In this document: piece by piece, positions 51,380 to 60,539 of the stretch
Numbering within the stretch: the first letter of the stretch is position 1
Layout: every line of letters starts with the position of its first letter
NCBI GenBank assembly: GCA_050301235.1
Contig: JBNKZD010000243.1
Coordinates: 1 to 64,000, forward strand
Length of the DNA: 64,000 nucleotides
Direction: 5' to 3'
DNA from: JAFGIN01 sp050301235
GTDB taxonomy: Bacteria > Fibrobacterota > Chitinivibrionia > Chitinivibrionales > Chitinispirillaceae
The notes under the pieces: model-generated
Databases searched by the model: none
Seen by the model: the letters and a program-made list of their open reading frames with translations, nothing else
What the model was told of the DNA's origin: nothing
Position numbers and translations under genes: made by a program

Positions 51380-52021
51380 ATGAGGTTTTTTGAGAAAAGG
51401 ATTCGTTTCAGTTTTATCAAAATACTCATTGGAATGGTGCTTTTATCCACTACCTCCTCAGGTATCACATCTCTGAGTAACATATCCACCGATACCCTTA
51501 CCCCCATTACAACTATTACCAAAGCTTTTGCTGATAAACAAAGTAATGTACAGGTTAAACATAACGGCGTTATCACCAAAATTCTTTCAGATGACACTAT
51601 CGGCGACCGCCATCAACGTATGATAGTCCGCCTTTCAAATAATCAGACCCTTCTTATAACCCATAATATCGATCTCGCCCCACGAGTTCCAAACCCGGTG
51701 GTCGGAAAAACACTCATTTTTTATGGAGAGTATGAATGGAATAATGAAGGTGGTGTAATTCACTGGACACATAAGGATCCGGATGGGAAACATGTTGCGG
51801 GCTGGCTTGAATATGAAGGAAAGCAGTACAGTTGTATTGATGGTGATGTCTCTAATGTATTTGCAATAACAACTTACCTATTTACAAAGAGGTATGCAGT
51901 CTTCGTTAGTGATATGCGCATTTTCAATCTACTGGGAAGAGCGGTAACCAATGGTGCAACCACATCTGTTTCGGGTATTTGCATCAATAAAAAATTCGGT
52001 TCACAGTTAAACACAAAATGA
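51380..52021 (+). CDS. Secreted DUF3465 protein with C-terminal extension
   Basis: A 213-residue protein. A signal/TM segment (about 12-30) precedes the DUF3465 core: HNGVITKILSDDTIGDRHQR, THNIDLAPRVPNP and YGEYEWNNEGGVIHWTHKDP. DUF3465 proteins normally end soon after the GWL-Y-Q segment; here 60 more residues follow (from about 155) without recognised domain. GGAGGAAAG directly precedes the ATG. The hemerythrin gene begins 20 bp downstream. Biochemical role unknown. Confidence 0.8.
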   Translation: MRFFEKRIRFSFIKILIGMVLLSTTSSGITSLSNISTDTLTPITTITKAFADKQSNVQVKHNGVITKILSDDTIGDRHQRMIVRLSNNQTLLITHNIDLAPRVPNPVVGKTLIFYGEYEWNNEGGVIHWTHKDPDGKHVAGWLEYEGKQYSCIDGDVSNVFAITTYLFTKRYAVFVSDMRIFNLLGRAVTNGATTSVSGICINKKFGSQLNTK

Positions 52022-52041
52022 TAATTACTGGAGTCTAAAAT

Positions 52042-52845
52042 ATGGAATGGAATGATAGTTACAAAATTGGTGTTGTTTCCGTCGACTCTCAACATGAGGA
52101 GCTTGTTAATTTACTAGGCAAACTCCAGGCTTCAATAAAACTGGGTGATGACCAGAAAGCGTTTGCTAACACTATCAGAGCACTGGTTGATTACACAAAC
52201 TATCACTTCTTTACCGAAGAAGAGTTTATGCAGTCGGTACATTACCCAAAACTGGACATGCACAAGAGAATCCACCAGAAATTGATTTCTGATGTAAAAG
52301 GCATCCTGATAGGACTGAAAAAGGGAAACCCAGTTAGACCGATCTCCCTGATGCGGTTTTTAAATGATTGGGTATGCAAACACATTCTGGAAGAGGATAT
52401 GGAAATTGGAAAATACCTTCGCAGTCAACAGTTTAAAAAAGATCCTGAAGCATCCATTAATAAACCATTGGAGAACCAATACAGCCAACTTACAGCCAAG
52501 GTTCTATCCCTTATAAAGCAGTATGAAAATGGGGTAATTGCAAGCAATGAATACCATGTTACTTTTGCGAAACTTTTAGAGGACCATTTTAATTTTGCCG
52601 GTTCCGAAAAGATTAAAGTTTTTTCAGCAGCCATTTCTTTCATGTATTCGCTTACAAAAAAAGGCAATATAACCGAAGATGAGAAAAAACATTTGAATAC
52701 TATCCTTCTTAAAAAAGCTATTTCACACAAGATGCTTGACAGTTTTGAGGACACCAATTCAAAAATCCAGTTTTTTAAAAATTTGAAAGATGAAAATAAT
52801 ATTACCATTGAAGATTATGAACTTTTTAATAAAGAATGTCTGTAA
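52042..52845 (+). CDS. Bacteriohemerythrin with extra C-terminal helical domain
   Basis: A 267-residue protein. The hemerythrin domain (1-130) has all di-iron ligands: H18, H55 and E59 (HFFTE), H74 and H78 (HKRIH), H114 and D119 (HILEED). It binds O2 or senses it. The following 135 residues are helical and charged (VLSLIKQYENGVIASNEYHV onward) and have no family I recognise, in contrast to the usual 130-150-residue bacteriohemerythrins. The gene follows the DUF3465 gene closely, so the two are probably co-transcribed. Confidence 0.88.
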   Translation: MEWNDSYKIGVVSVDSQHEELVNLLGKLQASIKLGDDQKAFANTIRALVDYTNYHFFTEEEFMQSVHYPKLDMHKRIHQKLISDVKGILIGLKKGNPVRPISLMRFLNDWVCKHILEEDMEIGKYLRSQQFKKDPEASINKPLENQYSQLTAKVLSLIKQYENGVIASNEYHVTFAKLLEDHFNFAGSEKIKVFSAAISFMYSLTKKGNITEDEKKHLNTILLKKAISHKMLDSFEDTNSKIQFFKNLKDENNITIEDYELFNKECL

Positions 52846-52853
52846 ACATTCAA

Positions 52854-54023
52854 CTACTTGCAAAAAATCATCTTCGAATATGAATTGTTACCTTTTACAA
52901 TCAACATCCGTCCCCTGTTTCTCTGATCATATTTTGCAATTCCACTACGGCAAACAACTTTTCCATCGATTGAAAATGATGTAATCATCTCTGATAAATC
53001 AAAACGGTTCAATTTTTTACTTCCTGATAGTTCACCCTGATAGCTGTTAAAAATAGCAGTTGTCACAAGTGGTGCAATTACCCCGGTGCGTTCATCATGA
53101 AACTTGGTGATATCTAAACTATCAAGAATAATGATATCCTGTACGGATGAATACATGTTTGGATTTTTATAAGACCACACAAGTACCCCACTTGTGTCGT
53201 ACTCAAGAATTTGGACTCCCTCTCTGCCATGACCAGGCCCGTGTGCCTGCCAGTTAGTTACAACATAGTGACCATTTGGCAGTACATGAAATCCTGCATA
53301 ATAATTTGATTTGATCGAATCATTACCAGGCTGGCTTTTTCCACCAATCACTTTGAGAATCTTTTTATCTTTTGACACAACAATAAGCCGTGCTCCATAC
53401 CCGGTAGAAATAAGTGTGTTACCGTTTGGCATACGCAGTGCACGACAGATATGCTGGTTATTTCCTGTTTTCGCGGAATCAGGATCTCCGAAATGCCATA
53501 CAATATTTCCATTCCAGTCGACCTCATCAACAGAATGGTTCGATGCAAACAGAAACGTTTGCTGCGGAGTATACGTTGCCATACGCAGGACCGACATTCC
53601 GGTGAAAACTTTTTTCCGCAACTGTTTACCAGTAGAATCAACCTCTTCAATAACACGACTGCCAGATTCATAGCATCGCAGTGTATTACCATTTTCAAGA
53701 CGAATTGCTGAAGGATTTCCACCAGTTGACACCCTTGCTTTCACCTGTTTACCAGTCAGAATGTCTACTTCATTTGACGTACCGAGTAGAACACGGTTGT
53801 TTCCTACAAGTTGAAGCCCCCAGTATGTTTGGCCTCCGTTACTATATTTCCAGTTTTTTGTCGGATCATTTTCATCGATATACGCCAAACCTGCATTGCC
53901 TTCATCATGGACAAGAAATCGATGTTTTATATGCGTATTACTCGCATCTTTTGAAAAAGTTTCTTGAACATTTATCAATAATACCACTGTAATCAAACCA
54001 GCAAACAAATTACTTATAGCCAC
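52854..54023 (-). CDS. Secreted beta-propeller protein (PQQ-like/aryl-sulfotransferase-like)
   Basis: A 389-residue protein with a signal segment (SNLFAGLITVVLLINVQETF). Repeats such as RLENGNTLRCYESG, RMPNGNTLISTGYG and VLPNGHYVVTNWQA are typical propeller blades. Aryl-sulfotransferase active-site His residues are not obvious, so catalysis is doubtful. The start is GTG with GGAG 8 nt upstream. It stands 58 bp downstream of the HzsA-like gene on the same strand and may form an operon with it. Confidence 0.75.
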   Translation of the reverse strand: MAISNLFAGLITVVLLINVQETFSKDASNTHIKHRFLVHDEGNAGLAYIDENDPTKNWKYSNGGQTYWGLQLVGNNRVLLGTSNEVDILTGKQVKARVSTGGNPSAIRLENGNTLRCYESGSRVIEEVDSTGKQLRKKVFTGMSVLRMATYTPQQTFLFASNHSVDEVDWNGNIVWHFGDPDSAKTGNNQHICRALRMPNGNTLISTGYGARLIVVSKDKKILKVIGGKSQPGNDSIKSNYYAGFHVLPNGHYVVTNWQAHGPGHGREGVQILEYDTSGVLVWSYKNPNMYSSVQDIIILDSLDITKFHDERTGVIAPLVTTAIFNSYQGELSGSKKLNRFDLSEMITSFSIDGKVVCRSGIAKYDQRNRGRMLIVKGNNSYSKMIFCK

Positions 54024-54081
54024 TATAATGTCTCCTTTTTATCTGAATTGAAAGCATTTGTCTTTATCTGAATATAAACTT

Positions 54082-57000
54082 TTACCGATTTGCATTCATA
54101 ACCTTTATCAGCTTCCTGTAAGATCCGGCCTGAACTTTACAAAGACTTACGTTTGAGGCAAAACTTCGAGAAAACTCTGCTGTTTGAACACCGGATTTAA
54201 TTTGTTTTGCAACGGTTTGACCAAGTAGCCGCCCATCAATAGTATACAATGTCAAAATCACCGGTTCACTGATTTCTTCAGGCACACTTATTGTCAGACT
54301 TATCAATTGCCTCTGCATTACAGTACGAACATCCAATACCTTGTTTTTGGTTATTTCATTAAACTGTACCGCAACTACCGGAGCAAAGATTGTATCCTTG
54401 TCTCTAAGATCAACCCCGGTTTTAGGTCCTTCCATGCCCATGCGATCAACAGGAGATATTTCATATGTATAGTTTGTATTGGATGTGACAGCGCGGTCAA
54501 TATAGATATTGTCCGGTACCATGCAAATAAATTTATTATTCCGATAAATTTTATAACCTCCAACACCGCTTTCCTTATCAATAGCAGCTTGCCAGTGTAA
54601 TTTCATGTGATATACGGGTGTAGTACGTTTGACCATTATGGCAATCGGTACTGCCTCAGGTGCTGTATTGTCGGTACCAATGTATTCTAAACCTGCAGGA
54701 TTATAGGGCTGCACATCGCTAATTGGCGGCCAAGAAACTTCACCACGGCGCTGAGCCTCTATAGTCGCCATGTCATCCCCTATCCAGCAGAGCCGATTTG
54801 AATTCATATCGAGCCAAAGTGTAAGCCGGCGAATCTCTTCTTTGGTTAATGAATCACTCAGTACACCCTTCATAGCCGGTTTTGTTGTAAGTGCCTTCCA
54901 AATCCCGGATGCACTTGCGCCGAATTTGCCTGCAGTAGTACGTGAACCACCTGAGCCTCTCAGGGTGTATCCCCATTCTCCCTGGAAGCCGAAAGCATAT
55001 TTGTACTTTGCCACAGATTCGTAACTCATATTTGTTAAACCCTTATTCTGCCGTTTATGGCAGGGCAGGCATTTTGTCTGAAAAACCGGCCATTCCACAA
55101 GTCGATGAAAGTTAAATGGTATAGCCCCATCCGAAACTTCAGGAATAATTTTTGAAGGTGCCCGCATAAATGCAGTGGGGTTACCCGGTGGAGTTGCTTT
55201 CCACCTGCTTTCGTGACAGCCAGTGCAAACAAGTTGCTCTCCGGCATGCGTATAGGCTACCGTGCGCATCGAGTGAACAGCCAGACCGTTCGAATCAAGA
55301 AGTTGAAAATATAATGCTTTATCAGCAGGCGCTTCACAATACACACTACCATCAGGATCGACCGGAACTACACCCAGTGGAATACGACCTGTTGACTCAT
55401 CATAAGCAGACAAATAAGCAATAGTACCCCAGGAACCATTGCTGTTACCGCCTCCTGAAATTTTCGTGAGGTGTTGAGGGATGATCTGCATAATTCGCAT
55501 CCACTTGATTTTAGTACCTGCAGGGATTGGTTTTGGAATACTGTCTGTTATGTAACAATTTACAACCCCGATTGTTGCAGGCTTATGGTCAGGCAGATTT
55601 GCACGCTTACCCTGATAGGTTTGGACCGACAATACCTGAGGTTTTTGGCGCGGCCTCAGAGGGAAAGGATCGCGTAATCGAAACCGGTTACCCTGGTTTT
55701 CAAGATTACCGGGATCATATATCACCTGACGATTCCCTTTGTCATCTAAAAGATAGATACCATTATTATAGTTACACATGAAAGTTGTCTCATTCAGTGG
55801 CCAGCAAGTTCCATAAGTGTGAGTTCCCCTTTCAACTTCGGGGAATTTTACAGAGGGAGTAATACGCTTGACCTGCGACATCTTTCCATCATCGGGAATG
55901 TTAATGTCAATTAAAATCAGTGATCCGGAAAACCCCTCGTGATGGCCCACTGCTGTTGCAGTGAATTTACTGGTTGTACCTGGGACTGCACGAAGTGTCA
56001 TATCAACATCTTCACGGAGGTTACGTCCATTCGGAAATCCACCTTCTGTGCCATATTGTTCCGGGGTGATACCATTTGGCATAACATCATGTGGGAGAGG
56101 ATAATTTCCATGCCAGTTTCGAGGATCACGTCCATCAGGATAACAGAGGAAAAGATGGTGAGCAGTACCCCAGTGACGATCGAAGTAATCCCATCGGTTA
56201 TAAACAATCATACCATCGTTTGCTACACTTGGCTGCCAGTCGTTGGTTTCATGATAACTGATTGGAATTATATCTGATCCATCAGAATCCATCGTATGAA
56301 GTGTAAAGAGAAGAGCACTCGTTGGAAGAAGACATCTGCCTATCCCGGATCGTCGTGTGGAAACAAGTACAATTCTCCCGGAAGGAAGAAAGCACGGATC
56401 GAAATCATCATATGCACCACTGGTAAGCTGGTCAAGTTTTTTTGTTTCCAGATTAAATTTGAATATATGCCAGAGATTATCGTTGGTAGTTGCAGAAAAG
56501 AGAATCTCCTTTGCATCGAAACTGAGATCGAGACCGGCAAATTTTCCTGTCAACTCTTTTCCTGCCCATGGTCCTGAAGATACTTTTACACCAGTGAGAA
56601 TTTTTGTCATCTTTGGGGATGACCCTTTTATACCCGTTATCATCACTGGTCCACCACCATTTGCATATGCATAAGCACGGGCACATTCAACAATTCGGCA
56701 CTCAATAAAGGTTTCAATATTCGCAATGATTGTATCAAAATCAAATGCAGGGTTGGCAAACATCGCTTCACGATTTACCGCCATAGCTTCTGCAAAAAGT
56801 GCCTGACGATTATCAATCTCCGAGACTGAGATTTCCTGTGACACACTTTGGAGGCTTGCGAATTTTGAACTCATGGCTGCTGCAGCGGCAGTTGTTTTTC
56901 CCAGTTTTCGGTACGATTCAAGAATTGCTGCGGTTCTGCGTTTAACCACATCGAGCGGATCTCGATCAGCTGCGTTAATGAGTGCCTGAGAATTAAGCAC

Positions 57001-57177
57001 CTCATTTGCCTGGTAATTACCTGAATAACCCTGCGTTATTTGAGCATCCAGATCGCTCCACTCATTTTCTACATACTTATTAAATGCATCCTGTGCCCAG
57101 GTTCCTGCAAAACAGCACACCATAAAAAAAACGGCAATACCAATTTGTTTTTCTGTCCAACTTCGCTTTGACATCAT
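54082..57177 (-). CDS. Secreted di-haem HzsA-like protein with FnIII domain and sorting tail
   Basis: A 1031-residue protein. A signal peptide (to about residue 29) and a helical region precede a beta-propeller with PD40-like blades (TLHTMDSDGSDIIPI, NDWQPSVANDGMIVYNRWDY). Two class I haem sites follow, CTGCH near 650 and CLPCH near 704. The layout matches HzsA-related proteins (hydrazine synthase alpha-like). A fibronectin III-like domain (HWQAAIDKESGVGGYKIYRN) and a C-terminal tail (VILTLYTIDGRLLGQTVAKQ) resembling type IX secretion sorting domains end it. It is probably periplasmic or surface-exposed. HzsA beta and gamma partners are absent, so hydrazine synthesis is unlikely. Confidence 0.78.
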   Translation of the reverse strand: MMSKRSWTEKQIGIAVFFMVCCFAGTWAQDAFNKYVENEWSDLDAQITQGYSGNYQANEVLNSQALINAADRDPLDVVKRRTAAILESYRKLGKTTAAAAAMSSKFASLQSVSQEISVSEIDNRQALFAEAMAVNREAMFANPAFDFDTIIANIETFIECRIVECARAYAYANGGGPVMITGIKGSSPKMTKILTGVKVSSGPWAGKELTGKFAGLDLSFDAKEILFSATTNDNLWHIFKFNLETKKLDQLTSGAYDDFDPCFLPSGRIVLVSTRRSGIGRCLLPTSALLFTLHTMDSDGSDIIPISYHETNDWQPSVANDGMIVYNRWDYFDRHWGTAHHLFLCYPDGRDPRNWHGNYPLPHDVMPNGITPEQYGTEGGFPNGRNLREDVDMTLRAVPGTTSKFTATAVGHHEGFSGSLILIDINIPDDGKMSQVKRITPSVKFPEVERGTHTYGTCWPLNETTFMCNYNNGIYLLDDKGNRQVIYDPGNLENQGNRFRLRDPFPLRPRQKPQVLSVQTYQGKRANLPDHKPATIGVVNCYITDSIPKPIPAGTKIKWMRIMQIIPQHLTKISGGGNSNGSWGTIAYLSAYDESTGRIPLGVVPVDPDGSVYCEAPADKALYFQLLDSNGLAVHSMRTVAYTHAGEQLVCTGCHESRWKATPPGNPTAFMRAPSKIIPEVSDGAIPFNFHRLVEWPVFQTKCLPCHKRQNKGLTNMSYESVAKYKYAFGFQGEWGYTLRGSGGSRTTAGKFGASASGIWKALTTKPAMKGVLSDSLTKEEIRRLTLWLDMNSNRLCWIGDDMATIEAQRRGEVSWPPISDVQPYNPAGLEYIGTDNTAPEAVPIAIMVKRTTPVYHMKLHWQAAIDKESGVGGYKIYRNNKFICMVPDNIYIDRAVTSNTNYTYEISPVDRMGMEGPKTGVDLRDKDTIFAPVVAVQFNEITKNKVLDVRTVMQRQLISLTISVPEEISEPVILTLYTIDGRLLGQTVAKQIKSGVQTAEFSRSFASNVSLCKVQAGSYRKLIKVMNANR

Positions 57178-57569
57178 CCCTCCAGTTTCAGCGAATAACT
57201 TTTTAAACTCAGCGCTATTAAGGCGAATATCTCTTCCTGAATTTATTGATACTATCAGTTTTATAATCTATCCATCAAAAGATACGTTGCAACACAATTA
57301 TTTGTCTTTTACAAAAAAATGTATACAATTGTTACAAGATCAAAACCATTCGAAAATGGCTAACCCTTTATCTCTATTTTTCACCATTATTAATCGTTAC
57401 TTATTTCCAGCAATAAATACCTGTACAGAGCTATTTAACCAGCGCTTAAATTATAATTATTAATGTATATCTCAAAAAAATTTTTGCTCAACAATTTTGC
57501 GTAAAATGTTAAAAAGTGTACTGAGAAAAAGAACAGTGATAATATATCCTAACTGAGGTGAATAACAAA
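57178..57569. other. Gene-free AT-rich spacer upstream of the HzsA-like gene
   Basis: This 392-bp stretch is AT-rich, with no frame, repeat or hairpin that I can support. It must hold the promoter of the HzsA-like gene, since that gene begins at 57177 on the minus strand. Confidence 0.5.
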
Positions 57570-58123
57570 TTAAAACGCCTGTTCATAAACAGCACTCACC
57601 ATGAAATCAAATTTATCTCTGCCCAAAAGTCGTTTGTCTGTTTGACCAAAGCAGGTAAATGCGATCAGAAAGAGGTTTCTTTGAGGGTTTCCAAATGCAA
57701 GAGAAAGGTTATCAGCAAAAATGACATTTTTACGCTCCTCTGTACTGTCAATAGTCTTATAATCGTAATTGGTACCATTAAAACTCAGAAATCCATAATG
57801 GGGTATTAAAACTTTATCAATCCTATACTCAAACGAATTTGAAATAAATGCATTTTTCCACAATCCGGACGCTACATTCAGATACAAATCGTGCTTGTGT
57901 AATACCCCTTCAGCATCTGACAAATTATTCACCACTAAAGGTAAAATCGTATCGGAAAATTCATCGGGATCAACAATTAAAATGCTCCTGGCTGCTCATC
58001 AATACTATCATTTATAGCAAATGGGTTATCTAAAATATCTGCTGTATCTATTGGCGCGATTGCAAATGTTGAAATCTGGATGGAAAATAGCAGCAACAGA
58101 ACAACATATGACCTATTAAACAT
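57570..58123 (-). pseudogene. Frameshifted secreted/outer-membrane-type protein
   Basis: A start at 58123 gives a clear signal peptide (FNRSYVVLLLLLFSIQISTF) and about 25 further residues (to DSIDEQPGAF) before a TAA near 57982. A second frame then continues without ATG as ILIVDPDEFSDTILPLVVNN and runs 120 or so more residues to 57570, ending SAVYEQAF in beta-barrel style. One base seems lost near 57985. The gene was probably an outer-membrane or secreted protein close to the CBM9-AraC regulator. A sequencing error would give the same picture. Confidence 0.65.
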
Positions 58124-58258
58124 AACAGCCTCTTATTTAAAAAAACGATATTTAAAAGTTTATGTTTCAAAATGCAAAAAAGGGGAATAGTTTGATAAGT
58201 TTAACTTTTGTTTCCGAAAGTTTTCAGAAGGCATACATAAATACATCCACAATTTTTA

Positions 58259-59773
58259 TCACTCATCCAGAACATCATTTCTCTTCCGGTCGTAAAACTC
58301 CTGCGGAGTTGTTTTTGTCATTTCATAAAATGTACCTTCGAAAATTTTCTGATCTTTAAACCCAGTCATTTTAACGATCTCATCAATAACAAACACCTCT
58401 TTCGAAAGAAGTTTCTTTGATAATGCAATACGTTCTTTCAAAATCAGATAATCAAAACTGCATTTTGCTTCGGTTTCTAATGTAGATTCTATTTGATTTT
58501 TGTCAAAACCGGTTATCTCTGATAATTTATCAATGGTAAAATCAGTATCCGAAAGATTCCCGCGTATGCATGTCAATACGGATTCCATCATTTCAGAACA
58601 GTGCCGCTCTTCAACTTCCTCTATTTTGCTATCATTGTAATGCCTATAAAGCAACCACCCGATTATCCCAAGTATTACAATTCCAAAAAATAGCGCCCCG
58701 ATTATCATTGTTAGATGGAGCGAAGCCATCGCCTGATGAAGTTTCAGTGTACCCCATCGTGCAGGGCTGTACCTGCAGTACTGATCCCTGTTACCGCCCC
58801 ATGAATAAAACTGATCATTACCACTATCAGCATCATTGATTGTAATATCAAACCCGGAAACCATTGATGGATACATCAGATCGGACAATGTAAAAAATGG
58901 TATCGCAGCTTCAATGACATATCCATCAGTTTTAATCGATGTTCGGTACTCCATATTTTCTTTAATAAGCAGTGTACTGCTATCTGCAGAAGTAAACCCC
59001 GAATCGTTCAACTCAACCGTAAAGCAGATACTTCGTATTTTTGGACCAAACCTGATACTACGATGGTTTTTTCCGGCAAAATCACTTTTGTCATTGTACA
59101 TATCGAAGTGAAGCTCCATAAAATCCCCTGTACCGATAGATGTATCCTGAATATGCGCTGCAAAGTACACTTTCCCAATTGTCCATACCATTTTTGCATA
59201 CCCATATCTGCCAAGCCGGTTTTTTCGCACTCTTTTCCAGTCATCCAGATTACCATCGATGATGATATTTTCGGGTTTAGTTATCTGGTGGGCATGAAAA
59301 ACGCCATGACTTTTCCAGTTCCCCCGCCTGACCATCCATCGGTGAGGAAGTGGTGGAGATACAATTGTTTCCCCGGAATCCCTGAAAAGGGTGTATCCAA
59401 ACTGAAAATGGATCTGATCCTGATCGGGAATGTTTGAACACTGGTAGTTGAATCGATACGGCGCGTGCGCTACAATCCCTATAGTGTCGATCAATCCAGC
59501 TGAATGACGAACAAACAACTGTACCGAATCGACCTTTGTCAGGGGAACAACTTCAATATCAAAGGGAGTATTACCTACATTCGTTCTAACAGCAGGAGTA
59601 ATTATCCTTGCACTGTCTGAAATAATTTTTTTTGCAACAGAAATAGAACTATCCATTGAAATCGTTTTTTTTTCAAGGAGCTTCAACGATAACCGTAATG
59701 AATCAAAATCTTCAGCAAAAGCTATTGAATAAACGCTAAAACATATCAGTAGACCAATTTTTATCATACTCAT
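58259..59773 (-). CDS. Membrane-bound regulator: periplasmic CBM9-like domain, TM segment, AraC DNA-binding domain
   Basis: A 504-residue protein. A signal-anchor (1-20) precedes a beta domain (60-150), then a CBM9-like carbohydrate-binding domain (IIIDGNLDDWKRVRKNRLGR to SWGGNRDQY). One TM segment (about 353-372, LTMIIGALFFGIVILGIIGW) leads to a C-terminal AraC-type HTH with KLSEITGFDKNQIE and DEIVKMTGFKDQKIFEGTFY. This single polypeptide could sense a glycan or hydrophobic ligand outside and bind DNA inside, without a kinase. Neighbours include the frameshifted protein and the HzsA-like gene, which could be targets. Direct binding by CBM9 to sugar is not shown. Confidence 0.8.
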   Translation of the reverse strand: MSMIKIGLLICFSVYSIAFAEDFDSLRLSLKLLEKKTISMDSSISVAKKIISDSARIITPAVRTNVGNTPFDIEVVPLTKVDSVQLFVRHSAGLIDTIGIVAHAPYRFNYQCSNIPDQDQIHFQFGYTLFRDSGETIVSPPLPHRWMVRRGNWKSHGVFHAHQITKPENIIIDGNLDDWKRVRKNRLGRYGYAKMVWTIGKVYFAAHIQDTSIGTGDFMELHFDMYNDKSDFAGKNHRSIRFGPKIRSICFTVELNDSGFTSADSSTLLIKENMEYRTSIKTDGYVIEAAIPFFTLSDLMYPSMVSGFDITINDADSGNDQFYSWGGNRDQYCRYSPARWGTLKLHQAMASLHLTMIIGALFFGIVILGIIGWLLYRHYNDSKIEEVEERHCSEMMESVLTCIRGNLSDTDFTIDKLSEITGFDKNQIESTLETEAKCSFDYLILKERIALSKKLLSKEVFVIDEIVKMTGFKDQKIFEGTFYEMTKTTPQEFYDRKRNDVLDE

Positions 59774-59849
59774 GCCCTACAAATCTCAAAGTACAGCGCA
59801 AATATGGGTATTTACTTTACTGGAGTGAGAAAAACTCAGCAATTCGCAT

Positions 59850-60019
59850 ATCGCCTCACCCCCTCGGTCCCCCTCTCCATTGGATATGGAGAGGGGGAAG
59901 AAGAAAAATTGCAGTTCCTTTCTCCCATTCGCCACGCGAGGAGATAGGGAGCAATCGCATATTTGCATTCCCCTTCCTCTCCATTCACTAATGTAGACGG
60001 AGCCAGGGGGTGAGGCGAC
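59850..60019. repeat. Dispersed palindromic element with terminal inverted repeats, copy B
   Basis: Ends TCGCCTCACCCCCT and AGGGGGTGAGGCGA are perfect 14-bp inverted repeats. The CCCTCTCCATT-ggat-ATGGAGAGGG stem inside and the ACCAGTTAA after it are shared with copy A at 21804-21996. It has no coding capacity and fills most of the gap between the CBM9-AraC gene and the small membrane protein gene. Confidence 0.75.
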
Positions 60020-60261
60020 CAGCAGAAATCGCGAAGTATGATTCCACCAGTTAAATGTCACCCATTTCATGTAAAATACCAATATATCAGACGCTTTGAT
60101 GCAATTATTTGTAACAGAGGGCTGCACAAAAGAAACATTTTACGCCATTCGCCAGCGTCGGGTTTTATTTTAGTATTAAAGTTTTATTTTTTTCGTGTAT
60201 TTCGTATGTTTCGTGGTTAAAAAGAATTATAAACCAGAAATCTTAATCGAAAGGTACTGCT

Positions 60262-60492
60262 ATGAAATTTCAAAATCTCTATATCGGTACGATTGTCGGC
60301 TGGGTTTTAGTCGTACTCTTTGAAGTGATCGGTGCGTTTTTCGGTGCATGGCAGATGAAACGTGCCAAATTTCCATTAAAGGTTCTTTACCTTTTGATGA
60401 AGTATGGCAGAAGAACGCTACTGTTTTCGATCGCAGTGGTTAACCTGTTACTGCTTATAAAAGCGCAAAAGAAAAGTGTTCCGACGTACTGA
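60262..60492 (+). CDS. Small two-helix membrane protein
   Basis: A 76-residue protein with two TM segments (about 8-28 and 52-67), the first rich in Gly/Val/Leu. AAAGG lies 8 nt before the ATG. It is 47 bp upstream of nifS and may be in the same operon. It belongs to no family I recognise. Confidence 0.65.
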   Translation: MKFQNLYIGTIVGWVLVVLFEVIGAFFGAWQMKRAKFPLKVLYLLMKYGRRTLLFSIAVVNLLLLIKAQKKSVPTY

Positions 60493-60539
60493 TCCCGTAA
60501 ATAAAAAGTTCAGTATTTTCTATCTTTTGAGGATAAACA

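Noticed and set aside
52854..54023. Active aryl-sulfate sulfotransferase
   Set aside because: Propeller blades are clear, but I could not identify the catalytic His residues, so only a propeller fold is claimed.
54082..57177. Hydrazine synthesis (anammox) capability
   Set aside because: No beta/gamma subunits or hydrazine dehydrogenase genes are present, and the extra FnIII and sorting tail point elsewhere.
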